A stretch of DNA of 64,000 bases from Polaromonas sp. (GTDB lineage Bacteria; Pseudomonadota; Gammaproteobacteria; Burkholderiales; Burkholderiaceae_C). Where the stretch lies: positions 1-64,000 of the forward strand of contig JAUXPP010000126.1 of NCBI GenBank assembly GCA_030683705.1. The letters run 5' to 3'. Both the position numbers and the translations under genes were made by a program. Positions 52,645 to 61,804 of this stretch are shown in pieces (positions within the stretch are counted from its first letter, which is position 1; every line of letters begins with the position of its first letter). The notes beneath the pieces were generated by a model, which saw only the letters and a program-made list of their open reading frames with translations, searched no databases and was not told the origin of the DNA.

Positions 52645-53534
52645 TGAATTCTTCCTTCGACCTGGCCCTGGCTGCCGCGCGTGCTGCGGCCGGCATGCAG
52701 CATTATCCCGAAGCCGCCCTGTATGTGGTCGCCACGCCCATCGGCAACCTGTCGGACATCAGCCTGCGCGCGCTGCATGTGCTGCAACTGGTGCATGCCA
52801 TCGCCTGTGAAGACACCCGCCACACCCAGACCATGCTGCGCCAGTACGGCATTGACAAGCCCTTGCTGCCGGTGCACGAACACAACGAGGCGCAGGCGGC
52901 CGGCGGCGTGATCGAGCGCCTGCAGCGCGGCGAACGGGTGGCCTATGTCAGCGATGCCGGCACACCTGCCGTGAGCGATCCCGGCGCGCGGCTGGTCGCG
53001 GCCGTGCGCGCGGCCGGGCTGGCCATCCTGCCGCTGCCGGGCGCCAGCAGTGTCACCGCCGCCCTGAGCGTGGCCGGCATCAGCGGCGACTCGGGTTTCG
53101 TATTTGCCGGATTTTTGCCGTCCAAAGCCGCGGAGCGCGAACTGGCCGTTCTGGCCCTGCAGGCCGATACCCGGGCGGTTGTGATCCTCGAGGCGCCGCA
53201 CCGCATCGAAGCGCTGGCGCGTGCCATGGCGCCGCTGGGCGGCAGGTTGCTCACGGTGGGCCGGGAACTGACCAAGCAGTTTGAAGAGATCACCACGGTG
53301 GCGGCGCAGGACTTCAGCGCCTGGCTGGCGGCCGGCAGCCAGCGCACGCGCGGCGAATTCGCGCTGGTGCTGCATCCGGCGGACCAGCCTGAAGCTGCCG
53401 ACGACGGGCACCGGGTGCTGCAACTGCTGCTGGCCGAACTGCCGCTGAAGACCGCCGTCAAGCTCGCCGCCGAAATCACCGGCGCAGCGCGCAACGAACT
53501 CTACGAAGCGGCGCTGGCCCTCAAGAAGGCCTGA
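52644..53534 (+). CDS. rsmI: 16S rRNA (cytidine(1402)-2'-O)-methyltransferase RsmI
   Basis: A 296-residue SAM-dependent enzyme with LYVVATPIGNLSDISLRAL, CEDTRHTQTML and YVSDAGTPAVSDPGARLV, the diagnostic RsmI motifs. It 2'-O-methylates C1402 in the ribosomal P site. The start is uncertain: TTG 52644 gives LNSSFDLALAAARAA, which fits family N-termini; ATG 52695 is a shorter option. It is divergent from yraN, a common pairing. Confidence 0.9.
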   Translation: MNSSFDLALAAARAAAGMQHYPEAALYVVATPIGNLSDISLRALHVLQLVHAIACEDTRHTQTMLRQYGIDKPLLPVHEHNEAQAAGGVIERLQRGERVAYVSDAGTPAVSDPGARLVAAVRAAGLAILPLPGASSVTAALSVAGISGDSGFVFAGFLPSKAAERELAVLALQADTRAVVILEAPHRIEALARAMAPLGGRLLTVGRELTKQFEEITTVAAQDFSAWLAAGSQRTRGEFALVLHPADQPEAADDGHRVLQLLLAELPLKTAVKLAAEITGAARNELYEAALALKKA

Positions 53535-53546
53535 GGGCGTGCCAGC

Positions 53547-54038
53547 TCAGGGGGTGTCGACAATCATGCTGGGCCGCTCTTCCACACCGGCGTGAGCCTT
53601 TTGCACCACCCGGGCGCCGTCGAGGTAGACCCAGTAAAACATGTCCTGCAGGCCATACCAGCGGTAGGTCAGGATGTCGCCGTTCCAGGAAGCCACCCGC
53701 CCGACCAGCGCCGGCCGGCCGAATTCGCGCAACACATCGGCCTCGGTCCACGTGCCGGGAGTGATGCGTTCGAAGTCCTTTTCCGTCAGCACCTGCCGCA
53801 CGCTGGCCACACGCCCGGCGGCATCGAGGTCCACCATGAAGGCAAATTGCCCGCCCGGCTGGCCCGAGTACTGCAGCCGGCTGCCTTGCTGGAGATTGAC
53901 CACGGCCGTCGGCGCCCCCATGGCCGCCGTCACCTCTTCGCGCGACATGCCAGGCTTGACAGAACTGATGGGAAACACGGAACAGCCGGCCAGCCACAGG
54001 GCGGCACAGGCCAGGAGCAGGATTTTGAGGGTTTTCAT
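53547..54038 (-). CDS. Outer-membrane lipoprotein with BamE-like folds
   Basis: A 163-residue protein with signal peptide and lipobox LWLAGC. SVKPGMSREEVTAAMGAPTA and ITPGTWTEADVLREFGRPA are two repeats of the SmpA/BamE-type motif (G.s..ev...lG.P). It is predicted to be periplasm-facing and lipid-anchored. Convergent with rsmI. Exact role unknown. Confidence 0.75.
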   Translation of the reverse strand: MKTLKILLLACAALWLAGCSVFPISSVKPGMSREEVTAAMGAPTAVVNLQQGSRLQYSGQPGGQFAFMVDLDAAGRVASVRQVLTEKDFERITPGTWTEADVLREFGRPALVGRVASWNGDILTYRWYGLQDMFYWVYLDGARVVQKAHAGVEERPSMIVDTP

Positions 54039-54178
54039 CGAATATCGTCCTTGTTTTGGCCTGCCGCGCGACCGTTCGCGCTCAGGGCTGGTTCTGGCTG
54101 CTTGTCCTGTTTATACATGGCCGCCTTGACCTTTGCAGGGACCCCGGCTCGCATCGCCAAGTTCCCCGACAATCAGCC

Positions 54179-54784
54179 ATGGACAAACCCCACGCCCCGG
54201 CTACCGACAGAAACCGCGAACCGATCCTGGACGTCCTGCGCGAGCGTTTTGCCGATCGCCGCGAGGTCCTGGAAATCGGCAGCGGCACCGGCCAGCACGC
54301 CGCGTATTTTGCGGCCGCCCTGCCCTGGCTGCGCTGGCAGGCCTCGGACGTCGCCGGCAACCTGCCGGGCATCCGGCTCTGGCTGGACGACGCCGGCCTG
54401 CCCAACACCCCGGCGCCCATCGAAGTGGACATGCGCCATCCCTGGCCGGAACCGCGTTTTGACGCTGTCTTCAGTGCCAACACCCTGCACATCATGGGCT
54501 GGCCGCAGGTGCAGCGGCTGTTTGCCGAACTGGGCGCGCGTTTGCCGGCAGGCGGGCTGCTCACCGTGTATGGGCCGTTCAACTACGGCGGGCAGTTCAC
54601 CAGCGACAGCAATGCGCGTTTTGACGCCTCGCTGCGCGCCGGCAACCCGGCCAGCGGGCTGCGTGATTTCGAGGCCGTCGACCTTCTGGCGGCGGCAGCC
54701 GGCCTCGCGCTGCTCGAAGATCGCGCCATGCCGGCCAACAACCGCTGCATCAGCTGGCGGCGCGGCCCGGCCACGCGCGCCTAA
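54179..54784 (+). CDS. DUF938 SAM-dependent methyltransferase
   Basis: A 201-residue protein from ATG 54179. EVLEIGSGTGQHAAYFAAAL is the SAM-binding motif I and FDAVFSANTLHIMGWPQVQR is motif IV of the DUF938 family. The longer frame to 54056 adds non-conserved residues. Its stop overlaps the stop of the convergent exonuclease gene by 4 bp. Substrate unknown. Confidence 0.85.
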   Translation: MDKPHAPATDRNREPILDVLRERFADRREVLEIGSGTGQHAAYFAAALPWLRWQASDVAGNLPGIRLWLDDAGLPNTPAPIEVDMRHPWPEPRFDAVFSANTLHIMGWPQVQRLFAELGARLPAGGLLTVYGPFNYGGQFTSDSNARFDASLRAGNPASGLRDFEAVDLLAAAAGLALLEDRAMPANNRCISWRRGPATRA

Positions 54785-55812
54785 AGCGCCCGTGCGCTGC
54801 GCTTGCCGGGCCGTGAGGAATAACGCACGGCGGCATCGAGTTCCTCGATCTGGACCTGCGCAGGACGGCCGGCATACACCTCGGCCCTGAGCCAGTCGCA
54901 TTCGGCCTGCAGGCCGGCTTCATCCCCCAGACGGGTATGCCACACACGGGCGCCCCCGTCCCAGCGATAGCCCCTGCCCTTGAGAACGTCCTTGGCCTCG
55001 AAGGGCGCGGCCGTTGCCTGCAGGCGGTAACTCGGGCGGCCAGACGCCGCCAGCAGGCAGGCCAGGCCGGTCTGCCCCGATGACAGCGGGCTGGCCAGCA
55101 CGGCCAGCAGCGCATGGCAATCCATTTCGGCGCGGTGCGCATCGTAAAACCAGCCCAGTTCCATCGCCAGCTGCGTGAGCTTGGCCGAGCTGCGGCCTTC
55201 CTGTTTCCAGTCCAGGTCGGCAAAGGAACAGGCCCAGGGAAGCTGCGCAAACTGCGGCAAGCGGGCTTCGGCAAACGGCCGGTCGAAGCCGGCGTTGTGG
55301 GCCAGCACCAGGTCAGCGCTGCCCAGCATCGCGGCCACCCGCTCTTCATCGATGCGCTGGCCGCGCACCATGTCGTCGCTGATGCCGGTCAGCGCCTGGA
55401 TCTCCGCCGGAATCGGCATGCCCGGGTCTTCCAGGCCGTCATACACCTCGACACGGCCGGTGGGCAGGCCGGTGGCGGTTTCGACATCGACGCTGAGCAG
55501 GGCCAGCTCCATGATGCGGTCGCGCGAGGCGTCGAGCCCGGTGGTTTCGGTGTCGAGGATCAGCACCCGGCTGACCGCCCCGGCGGGCTGGTGCGCAAAC
55601 TGCGTCATCACCGGCAGGCGCCGCAACACGCGGTAGTCGGCATGGCTTTCGAGCAGGCGCGCCATGGCCTCCGGGGCCAGCGCGGCCGCCGCTTCCGCAG
55701 CAGGGGTGGTTCGGGTCTTTCGCGGGCGGGCCGGCGCCGCTGCGGCCGGGGCGTCCCCGAAACCGAAACCAAGCTGGCCGGAAAGCGGGGCCTGCGCGTT
55801 TGCCTCATTCAT
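54781..55812 (-). CDS. DnaQ-like 3'-5' exonuclease
   Basis: A 343-residue protein from ATG 55812 with GGAGTC upstream. The DEDD exonuclease motifs are VLILDTETTGLDASRDRIME (Exo I), LVLAHNAGFDRPFAE (Exo II) and HRAEMDCHALLAVL (Exo III, DEDDh type). The N-terminal 80 residues are alanine- and proline-rich. The C-terminal part (KGRGYRWDGGARVWHTRL) is a small extra domain seen in Burkholderiales homologues. It is a proofreading-like exonuclease distinct from DnaQ itself. Confidence 0.85.
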   Translation of the reverse strand: MNEANAQAPLSGQLGFGFGDAPAAAAPARPRKTRTTPAAEAAAALAPEAMARLLESHADYRVLRRLPVMTQFAHQPAGAVSRVLILDTETTGLDASRDRIMELALLSVDVETATGLPTGRVEVYDGLEDPGMPIPAEIQALTGISDDMVRGQRIDEERVAAMLGSADLVLAHNAGFDRPFAEARLPQFAQLPWACSFADLDWKQEGRSSAKLTQLAMELGWFYDAHRAEMDCHALLAVLASPLSSGQTGLACLLAASGRPSYRLQATAAPFEAKDVLKGRGYRWDGGARVWHTRLGDEAGLQAECDWLRAEVYAGRPAQVQIEELDAAVRYSSRPGKRSARAL

Positions 55813-55921
55813 GGTGACTCCAGGAGATTGTCCCCGGGAGCATACCTGTGCGGCAGACCTGTACCCGCCATGACGGGCGGGCTCGAGCCAGCGCGCGCAC
55901 GACTGGCGCGCCAACGCGCCG

Positions 55922-57196
55922 CTACCAGAGCCGGGTGATCCACGGCTGCCAGATCACGAGCGCCAGGCAGGCCAGCATGATGGCCACGAAGGGCAGCGCG
56001 GCGCGGCACAGCATGCCGAACGGCTGCTTGAACGCGCCCATGGCCACCAGCAGGTTCAGGCCCACCGGCGGCGTCAGGTAGCCGATCTCCAGGTTCAGGA
56101 TCATCACGATGCCGAAGAAGACGGGGTCATAACCATAAGCCATGGCCACCGGCACCAGCAGGGGCGCCAGCACCAGGATGGCGGCATCGATGGTCATGAA
56201 CATGCCCACCCCCAGCAGCAGGGCATTGACCGCCAGCATGAAGCCCAGCGGACTGTCGATGCAGGTTTGCACCCAGCCCACCAGCAGCGCCGGGATGCGG
56301 TGTTCGGTGAGCAGGATGGTCAGCGTCACGGCGACGGCAATCAGCGGAAACAACACGCCGCCGATGCGGGCCGCTTCGCCGACCAGGCGGGCCACGTCGC
56401 GCAGCGTCAGTTCGCGGTGCGCGAAACGCTCCACCAGCGCCGCATAAACCAGCGCCACGGCTGCCGACTCGACGACGCTGAAGTAGCCGCTGTAGATACC
56501 GCCCAGCAGCACCACCGGCATCATCAGGGCCCAGATACCTTCGCGCAGCGCCTGGCGCAGATCGGGCCACGAGAAGGGCTGCGTGGGCCGGTGCCGGTTG
56601 CGCCAGATGGCATACAGCGTGAAGGCCAGCGTCAGGAGCAGCCCCGGGCCGACCCCGGCCTTGAAAAGGTCGACCACCGAGGTCTCGGTGACCAGCGCGT
56701 AGATGATCATCGGGATCGACGGCGGGATGATGATGCCCAGCGTGCCACCGCTCATCACCGCGCCCAGCGCATAACGCCTGTCGTAGCCGGCCTGCAGCAA
56801 GGCCGGCACCATCACCGAGCCGATGGCCAGCATGGTGACGATGGAGGAACCGGAGATCGACGCATCGACGGCACAGCTGAGCGTGGCCGCCACGGCCAGC
56901 CCACCGGGCAGACGCGGCGTCAGCGCACGCAGCACATTGACCAGCCGGCGCGCGGTGCTGCCATGTGTCATCACCTGCCCGCACAGCAGGAACATCGGAA
57001 TCGTGAGGATCAGCTCGCGGTCGAGGGCGTTCCACAGGTCCTCGGCCATGAACTCCAGCCGGCCCTGGCCCCAGAGCATGTGCGCCAGGGCCGACAGCGC
57101 CAGGGCCATTGCGATCAGGGGCTGGCGCAACACCAGCAGCAGCACCAGCAGGGCCACCAGCAGCATCGGCAGCCATGCTGTCAAGAGGCCGCTCAT
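55922..57196 (-). CDS. dctM: TRAP transporter large permease (DctM)
   Basis: A 424-residue protein with about 12 membrane helices from MSGLLTAWLPMLLVALLVLL. LTIPMFLLCGQVMTHGSTAR, SGSSIVTMLAIGSVMVPALL and GGTLGIIIPPSIPMIIYALV are characteristic of DctM. Its ATG overlaps the dctQ stop (ATGA). It couples a Na+ or H+ gradient to organic acid uptake with DctP and DctQ. Confidence 0.92.
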   Translation of the reverse strand: MSGLLTAWLPMLLVALLVLLLVLRQPLIAMALALSALAHMLWGQGRLEFMAEDLWNALDRELILTIPMFLLCGQVMTHGSTARRLVNVLRALTPRLPGGLAVAATLSCAVDASISGSSIVTMLAIGSVMVPALLQAGYDRRYALGAVMSGGTLGIIIPPSIPMIIYALVTETSVVDLFKAGVGPGLLLTLAFTLYAIWRNRHRPTQPFSWPDLRQALREGIWALMMPVVLLGGIYSGYFSVVESAAVALVYAALVERFAHRELTLRDVARLVGEAARIGGVLFPLIAVAVTLTILLTEHRIPALLVGWVQTCIDSPLGFMLAVNALLLGVGMFMTIDAAILVLAPLLVPVAMAYGYDPVFFGIVMILNLEIGYLTPPVGLNLLVAMGAFKQPFGMLCRAALPFVAIMLACLALVIWQPWITRLW

Positions 57197-57720
57197 TCGG
57201 TGATGCCGCGCGGCGGCGGCCGCAGCCCGGGCCAGCACGCGAAGCCGGCATAACGCAACGCTGCCGAGGTGAAACCCAGCGGCATCGCCAGTTGCACGGC
57301 CCACACCGGCCACTGCAGGATCGGGGCGCGCAGGCCGGTCTCCCAGCTGCCTCGCACCAGCAGAAGACCGGCAAAAGCCGCCATCAGCAGCAGAACGGCC
57401 GTCACGGCGTCGGCGCAACGGTCCATGACCGCATCCCAGGCGCGCGGCACCACGAAATACCCGGCGCGCGGCACGATGTGCGAGGCCGTGGCCGCAGCCA
57501 CGCCGATGCCGGCGTAGGTGGCGACGATGATGGCATACACCGCGATCTTCGAGGCGCCGAACACCCCGCCGGCGCCGCCTGGCAGGCCCATCGCGCGCAA
57601 CATGGGTGCCAGCAACTCGCGCCCCAGCACGTCCAGCACCAGTACTGCGGCCACGGTCGCATAGGCGGCCACTGCCAGATTCCATTCCAGCCGGTGCCAG
57701 ATCGCAAAGACACGGCGCAC
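57193..57720 (-). CDS. dctQ: TRAP transporter small permease (DctQ)
   Basis: A 175-residue, four-helix protein. The GTG at 57720 is the start used; the frame stays open up to the dctP stop and an upstream start cannot be excluded. WNLAVAAYATVAAVLVLDVLGRE and the paired helices match DctQ. It overlaps dctM by 4 bp. Confidence 0.85.
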   Translation of the reverse strand: MRRVFAIWHRLEWNLAVAAYATVAAVLVLDVLGRELLAPMLRAMGLPGGAGGVFGASKIAVYAIIVATYAGIGVAAATASHIVPRAGYFVVPRAWDAVMDRCADAVTAVLLLMAAFAGLLLVRGSWETGLRAPILQWPVWAVQLAMPLGFTSAALRYAGFACWPGLRPPPRGITE

Positions 57721-57778
57721 ACCCGCCGGCGCGGCGCCCGCCGCACCCTGATCATGGTTGGCCTGCGGCGTGTTCAGC

Positions 57779-58816
57779 CTATTTCGCGCATGCCTTGCGG
57801 CCGGCGTCCATCACTGCAAAGAAGTTCGCGCCTTCGGGGCCGGCCGTCGCCACCATCTGCGGCCACACCGGCTCCATCACGCGCCGGAAGGCATCACGCC
57901 CGCTGGCGCCTATCTCCACGAGTTGCCCCCCGCCCGTGACATGCGCCTGGCGCATCTGCGCCTGGAACTCGCGCACCTCGCGGCGTTGCTGCACGACACC
58001 GGTGCGCTGGCGTGCGCGTTCTATGGCGGCCTGCTGGTCCGGGCTCAGCTTGTCCCAGGCGGCACGGTTCATCAGGTTGAACGACGGCACGAAGAACAGG
58101 TCGGCACGTGTCAGCACCGGCGCCACCTTGTTCATGCCGGAGGCCAGGTAGAACACCGCCACGGTCGCGCCGACATCGATCAGGCCGGTCTGGAAGGCCG
58201 CCGCGGTATCGGTCGCCTGAACGGTGGCCGGGTTGGCATTGAGCGCCTCCCACATCAGCACGCCCATGCGCGAGCCGGAGGTCGCCGCCTTGGTGCCCAC
58301 CAAATCGGCGGGGCTGGCATAGGCGCGTTTGCCGATGATGTCCATCGCTCCGGATTCGCCCCAGGAGATCACCTTCAGGCCTTTGCCTGCCATGCGTTTT
58401 TCGATGTGGGCCATCAGCCCGCCGTCCATCACGCAGTCCAGCTCTTCTGCGCTGCGAAAGTAGGTGGGCAGCGAGACCAGCAGCAGTTCCGGCGCCAGCA
58501 GCGACGCAAAGGGCACGGGGATGCCGGCCATGTCGATGCGCCCGCGCGCCACTTGCTGGATGATCTCGACATCGCTGCCCAGCTGACCCCCCAGGTAGGG
58601 CTGGATTTTGACCGTGCCTTTGGACTCCTCCTCCACGGCCCTGGCAAAACGTTCCACCTGCATGCCCCACACCGATCGCTGCGGCGCGCCAGCGGCGTAA
58701 CGCAGCTCGACCGGTTTGGCCTCCTGCGCCAGCGCAGGTGCCATCGTGGTGAGAGAAGCGCCAGCAAGCAGCGCGGCGGCGGTGAAGGACTGGCGAACCC
58801 AAGTGTGCTGCATCAT
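57779..58816 (-). CDS. dctP: TRAP transporter periplasmic binding protein (DctP)
   Basis: A 345-residue protein with a signal peptide (about 1-30, cut near PALAQE). YLGGQLGSDVEIIQQVARGRI is the family signature and a conserved arginine region GSRMGVLMWEALNAN follows. It captures a carboxylate in the periplasm and delivers it to DctQM. It is first gene of the dctPQM operon. Substrate cannot be read from the sequence. Confidence 0.9.
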   Translation of the reverse strand: MMQHTWVRQSFTAAALLAGASLTTMAPALAQEAKPVELRYAAGAPQRSVWGMQVERFARAVEEESKGTVKIQPYLGGQLGSDVEIIQQVARGRIDMAGIPVPFASLLAPELLLVSLPTYFRSAEELDCVMDGGLMAHIEKRMAGKGLKVISWGESGAMDIIGKRAYASPADLVGTKAATSGSRMGVLMWEALNANPATVQATDTAAAFQTGLIDVGATVAVFYLASGMNKVAPVLTRADLFFVPSFNLMNRAAWDKLSPDQQAAIERARQRTGVVQQRREVREFQAQMRQAHVTGGGQLVEIGASGRDAFRRVMEPVWPQMVATAGPEGANFFAVMDAGRKACAK

Positions 58817-58920
58817 GTGTCTCCTGGTGTTGCGGTGGGATGCGCCAGTCTGCGACCCGGGTCATGCGGCTGTCCTGAGGCGTTCCTAAAGCCTTCTAAA
58901 AGCGTGACACTCTGGCGCGC

Positions 58921-60510
58921 TCAATGCGGTTGCCCACCCCGCAACTGGCGTGCTTCCCAGGCCTCGATCGCTGCCGGGCCTGACAGGCCCCCACAGCGCA
59001 ACAGGGGTCCGAACACGTATTCGCGCGATTCGGTGAAAAACCGCGGATGGCGACTGACGCGGCTCCACCGGCGGTGCACCTGCGCTTCCGGGGTGGCCAT
59101 CGCGGGCAGGTGGCGCCGGGCCTGGTCGAGGTCGCCGCGCCGGGCATGCACGACGGCCTGCGCCATGCTGGTGGTCCAGTGGGCGTGCAAGGCGGCCGAA
59201 CGCTCCAGCCACGGCAGTGCCTCTTCGTGCTGGCCGAGGTGGATGTTGAGCCAACCCATGCGGGCAAAGAAGATCCAGCGGTGCGGGTCGTGCGGCGACA
59301 GGGCCATGGCCCGCTTGAGGAGACCGAAGCCGAGGGAACTTTCGGCGCCATACCGGTGCAGTTCAGCCCGCCACTGCAGCACCATCACCGAGTTGGGATC
59401 GAGCTCCAGCGCTGCGTCCGCATGGGCTGCGGCGTCTTCCAGGCGGTATTGTTGCTGGCGTACCTGCGACAGGGCCAGGTGCGCGACCGGATCGAGCGAG
59501 CTCATGCGCAGCGCCTGCAGCGCATCCGCCTGAGCCTGCGCCACCTGCTCGTCGATGCGAGGGCCGGGCCAGGCGTTGGCAAAGTTGGACAACAGGCAGG
59601 CGCGGCGCGCGAGGGCTTCGGCGTTGTCCGGCTCCAGTTCCAGTGCCTGGTCGTACAGCCGCCAGGCCCGCTCATAGTGCTCGCGCGACCAGTTCCACCC
59701 GCCGACATTGCGCGCCTGCATCACCAGGTCGACAGCCTCGATGGATGAGGGGCTGGCATGCGCGCAGTGTGCGGCTTCGGCATGCGCCAGTTGCAGGTCC
59801 AGCGCCTTGGCCAGCCGCGCCACCAGCTCACGCCGGACCTGCCCGACACGGCCCAGAGGCAACACCAGGCTGTCCGACCAGATGACGGCCCCGGTGCGGG
59901 CATCCGACAGCCGTGCATTGACCTCGATGCCGTCACCGTCACGGTGGATGCGTCCCTGAAGCGCGTATCGCACGCCCAGTTCGCCGGTCACGGCGGTGAA
60001 GTCGGTCACGCTGCGCCCATAGGTGAAAGCCGTGGGTGCGCCGATCACGAAGCTGCCCTTGATCCTGGACAGCTGGGTGGTGATGTCGTCGGTCAGTGCA
60101 TCAGCGAAGTACGCCTGGTCTGGCGGCGCATGCGGCTCGACAAAAGGCAGCACGATCACCGACAGCCTGCGGGTGGGCGCAGCCCGCACCTGCGCGGCAT
60201 GCACGGTGCCGGTGAAACGGTAGCCCTGGCCGGGCACGGTGGCCACGGCATCGCTGCCGATCACCTTGCGCAACTGGGAAACCTGCACGTGCAGGTTGGC
60301 TTCTTCCACCACCACGCCGCGCCAGACGGCCGTCAGCAATTCATCCTTGCCGAGCAGTTCGCCAGGCCGCGCCACCAGTTCGCACAGAAGGTCGAAAGCC
60401 CGGGCGCCCAGCGCCACCGCCTGCCCGTCCTTCAGCAGCCGGCGCTGGGCCGGCTGCAGCAGGAAGGGCCCGAAGCTGAAGCTGGCAGCAAGGGGCGGGG
60501 TGTGGTCCAT
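58921..60510 (-). CDS. CadC-like winged-helix regulator with TPR repeats
   Basis: A 529-residue protein. The N-terminal OmpR-type winged helix (about 10-105) has ARAFDLLCELVARPGELLGK and VSQLRKVIGSDAVATVPGQG. Residues about 115-255 resemble the adenylate-cyclase-associated ATP-binding-like domain (FVEPHAPPDQAYFADALTDD). Residues about 290-500 are TPR helices (YDQALELEPDNAEALARRAC). There is no membrane segment, unlike CadC. It lies upstream of the TRAP operon on the same strand and could control it. Confidence 0.82.
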   Translation of the reverse strand: MDHTPPLAASFSFGPFLLQPAQRRLLKDGQAVALGARAFDLLCELVARPGELLGKDELLTAVWRGVVVEEANLHVQVSQLRKVIGSDAVATVPGQGYRFTGTVHAAQVRAAPTRRLSVIVLPFVEPHAPPDQAYFADALTDDITTQLSRIKGSFVIGAPTAFTYGRSVTDFTAVTGELGVRYALQGRIHRDGDGIEVNARLSDARTGAVIWSDSLVLPLGRVGQVRRELVARLAKALDLQLAHAEAAHCAHASPSSIEAVDLVMQARNVGGWNWSREHYERAWRLYDQALELEPDNAEALARRACLLSNFANAWPGPRIDEQVAQAQADALQALRMSSLDPVAHLALSQVRQQQYRLEDAAAHADAALELDPNSVMVLQWRAELHRYGAESSLGFGLLKRAMALSPHDPHRWIFFARMGWLNIHLGQHEEALPWLERSAALHAHWTTSMAQAVVHARRGDLDQARRHLPAMATPEAQVHRRWSRVSRHPRFFTESREYVFGPLLRCGGLSGPAAIEAWEARQLRGGQPH

Positions 60511-60607
60511 GGAGCTTCAATGATGCATTTAGATCACTTTAGAGTCACTTGAGGACTACCCGGGGCCGGCAGCCGCACAGTGGGCCCGTCCTGCCAAAGG
60601 AAGCATC

Positions 60608-61447
60608 ATGAGATCACTGCAAGGCCGGGTGGCCATTGTAACGGGGGGGGCCAGCGGCATAGGCGCTGCGGTGGCGCTGCGCTTCATCGACGCCGGCGCC
60701 ACCGTGGTGCTGGCGGACGTGCAGGACGACCGCGGCCGCCGGCTCGCCGAAGCCCTGGGGCCGGATTGCCACTACCGCCGCGCCGATGTCAGCCGGGAGG
60801 CCGACGTGCAGCAGCTGATCCAGCACACCCACGCCGGCTACGGGCGGCTCGATTGCCTGGTGAACAACGCAGGGGTGGCCGGCCCCGGCGGCGGCATCGC
60901 ACAGATAGAACCAGACAGCTGGGACGCGATGATGGGTGTGCTGCTGCGCAGCGTCTACCTGGGCATGCATTTCGCTGCGCCCCTCATGGCGGCGCAAGGC
61001 CACGGCAGCATCGTCAACATGGCCAGCGTGGCGGGCTTCCGCGCTGGCTACGGCTCCCATGTCTACTCGGCCGCCAAGGCAGCCATCATGCAACTGACAG
61101 TGACCGTGGGCATGGAGCTCGGCGAGAGCGGTGTGCGCGTGAACTGCGTGTGCCCCGGCGCGATTGCCACCCCCATCTTCGGCAAGGCCGCGGGCCTGGG
61201 GCCCGAAGAAGCCGATGCCGCCGTGGTCCCTCTTCGCGGGGCGCTGGCCAGGGCCCAGCCGATCCAGCGTGCGGGTGAAGCGGACGACGTGGCGCAAGCC
61301 GTGCTTTGGCTGGCCGGCGACGGCGCTGCCTTTGTCAACGCGCATGCCCTCGTGGTGGATGGCGGGCTGACCGGCGGCAAGCCCTGGTCGGCCACGCTAG
61401 AGACGCGTTCCCGCCTGCGGGCCCTTTTCGAGCAGGTCACACCGTAA
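60608..61447 (+). CDS. Short-chain dehydrogenase/reductase
   Basis: A 279-residue classical SDR: NAD(P) motif VTGGASGIGAAVALRF (TGxxxGIG), NNAG in LDCLVNNAGVAGP, catalytic S in NMASVAG and YSAAKAAIM (YxxxK). AAAGGAAGC precedes the ATG. ADVQDD after strand 2 (acidic) points to NAD. Substrate unknown. It is divergent from the TPR regulator. Confidence 0.9.
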   Translation: MRSLQGRVAIVTGGASGIGAAVALRFIDAGATVVLADVQDDRGRRLAEALGPDCHYRRADVSREADVQQLIQHTHAGYGRLDCLVNNAGVAGPGGGIAQIEPDSWDAMMGVLLRSVYLGMHFAAPLMAAQGHGSIVNMASVAGFRAGYGSHVYSAAKAAIMQLTVTVGMELGESGVRVNCVCPGAIATPIFGKAAGLGPEEADAAVVPLRGALARAQPIQRAGEADDVAQAVLWLAGDGAAFVNAHALVVDGGLTGGKPWSATLETRSRLRALFEQVTP

Positions 61448-61524
61448 GCGGGGCCCCCCACACCGGGAGTGCCATCTCTGTCTGTTCACCGGACGGATGA
61501 ATGCGCCGGTGCGCGAAGAGTTTG

Positions 61525-61600
61525 TGGTGCGGCTGGCGGGGATCGAACCCACGACCCTTGGCTTCGGAGGCCAATACTCTATCCACTGAGCTACAGCCGC
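61525..61600 (-). tRNA. tRNA-Arg(CCG)
   Basis: A 76-base cloverleaf on the minus strand with encoded CCA. The acceptor GCGGCTG pairs with CAGCCGC, the anticodon loop is CTCCGAA with anticodon CCG on stem TTGGC/GCCAA, and the T arm is GTGGGTTCGATCCC-like. It decodes CGG. Confidence 0.95.
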
Positions 61601-61804
61601 AACGCTGAAATGACGGCCCTGATCAGCTTTGCAGTTCTCAGGGCGTTCGCAGGACCCGCGCCGTCGGGCGCCGATCCTGTGGAAGTGGTGGATTCTACCA
61701 GCCGGGCCGGCAGCTTCCCGGCCTGTGGGAGGCCGCAGCTATAATCAAAGGTTGTCGAATATGAGTTGCTTTAGTCACCCGATTTCTGCCTTTTTGAGGA
61801 AGCC

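Noticed and set aside
55114-55938. 274-codon plus-strand frame opposite the exonuclease
   Set aside because: Antisense shadow rich in R, G, H and A; no domain.
56267-57253. 328-codon plus-strand frame opposite dctM
   Set aside because: Low-complexity Q/R/H-rich antisense frame.
57758-59533. 591-codon plus-strand frame opposite dctP and the TPR regulator
   Set aside because: It spans two well-supported genes on the other strand; no family features.
61525-61600. tRNA-Arg as attachment site of the mobile element
   Set aside because: The element borders are fixed at 3279 and 52084, 9.4 kb from the tRNA, and no integrase or direct repeat of the tRNA 3' end was seen.
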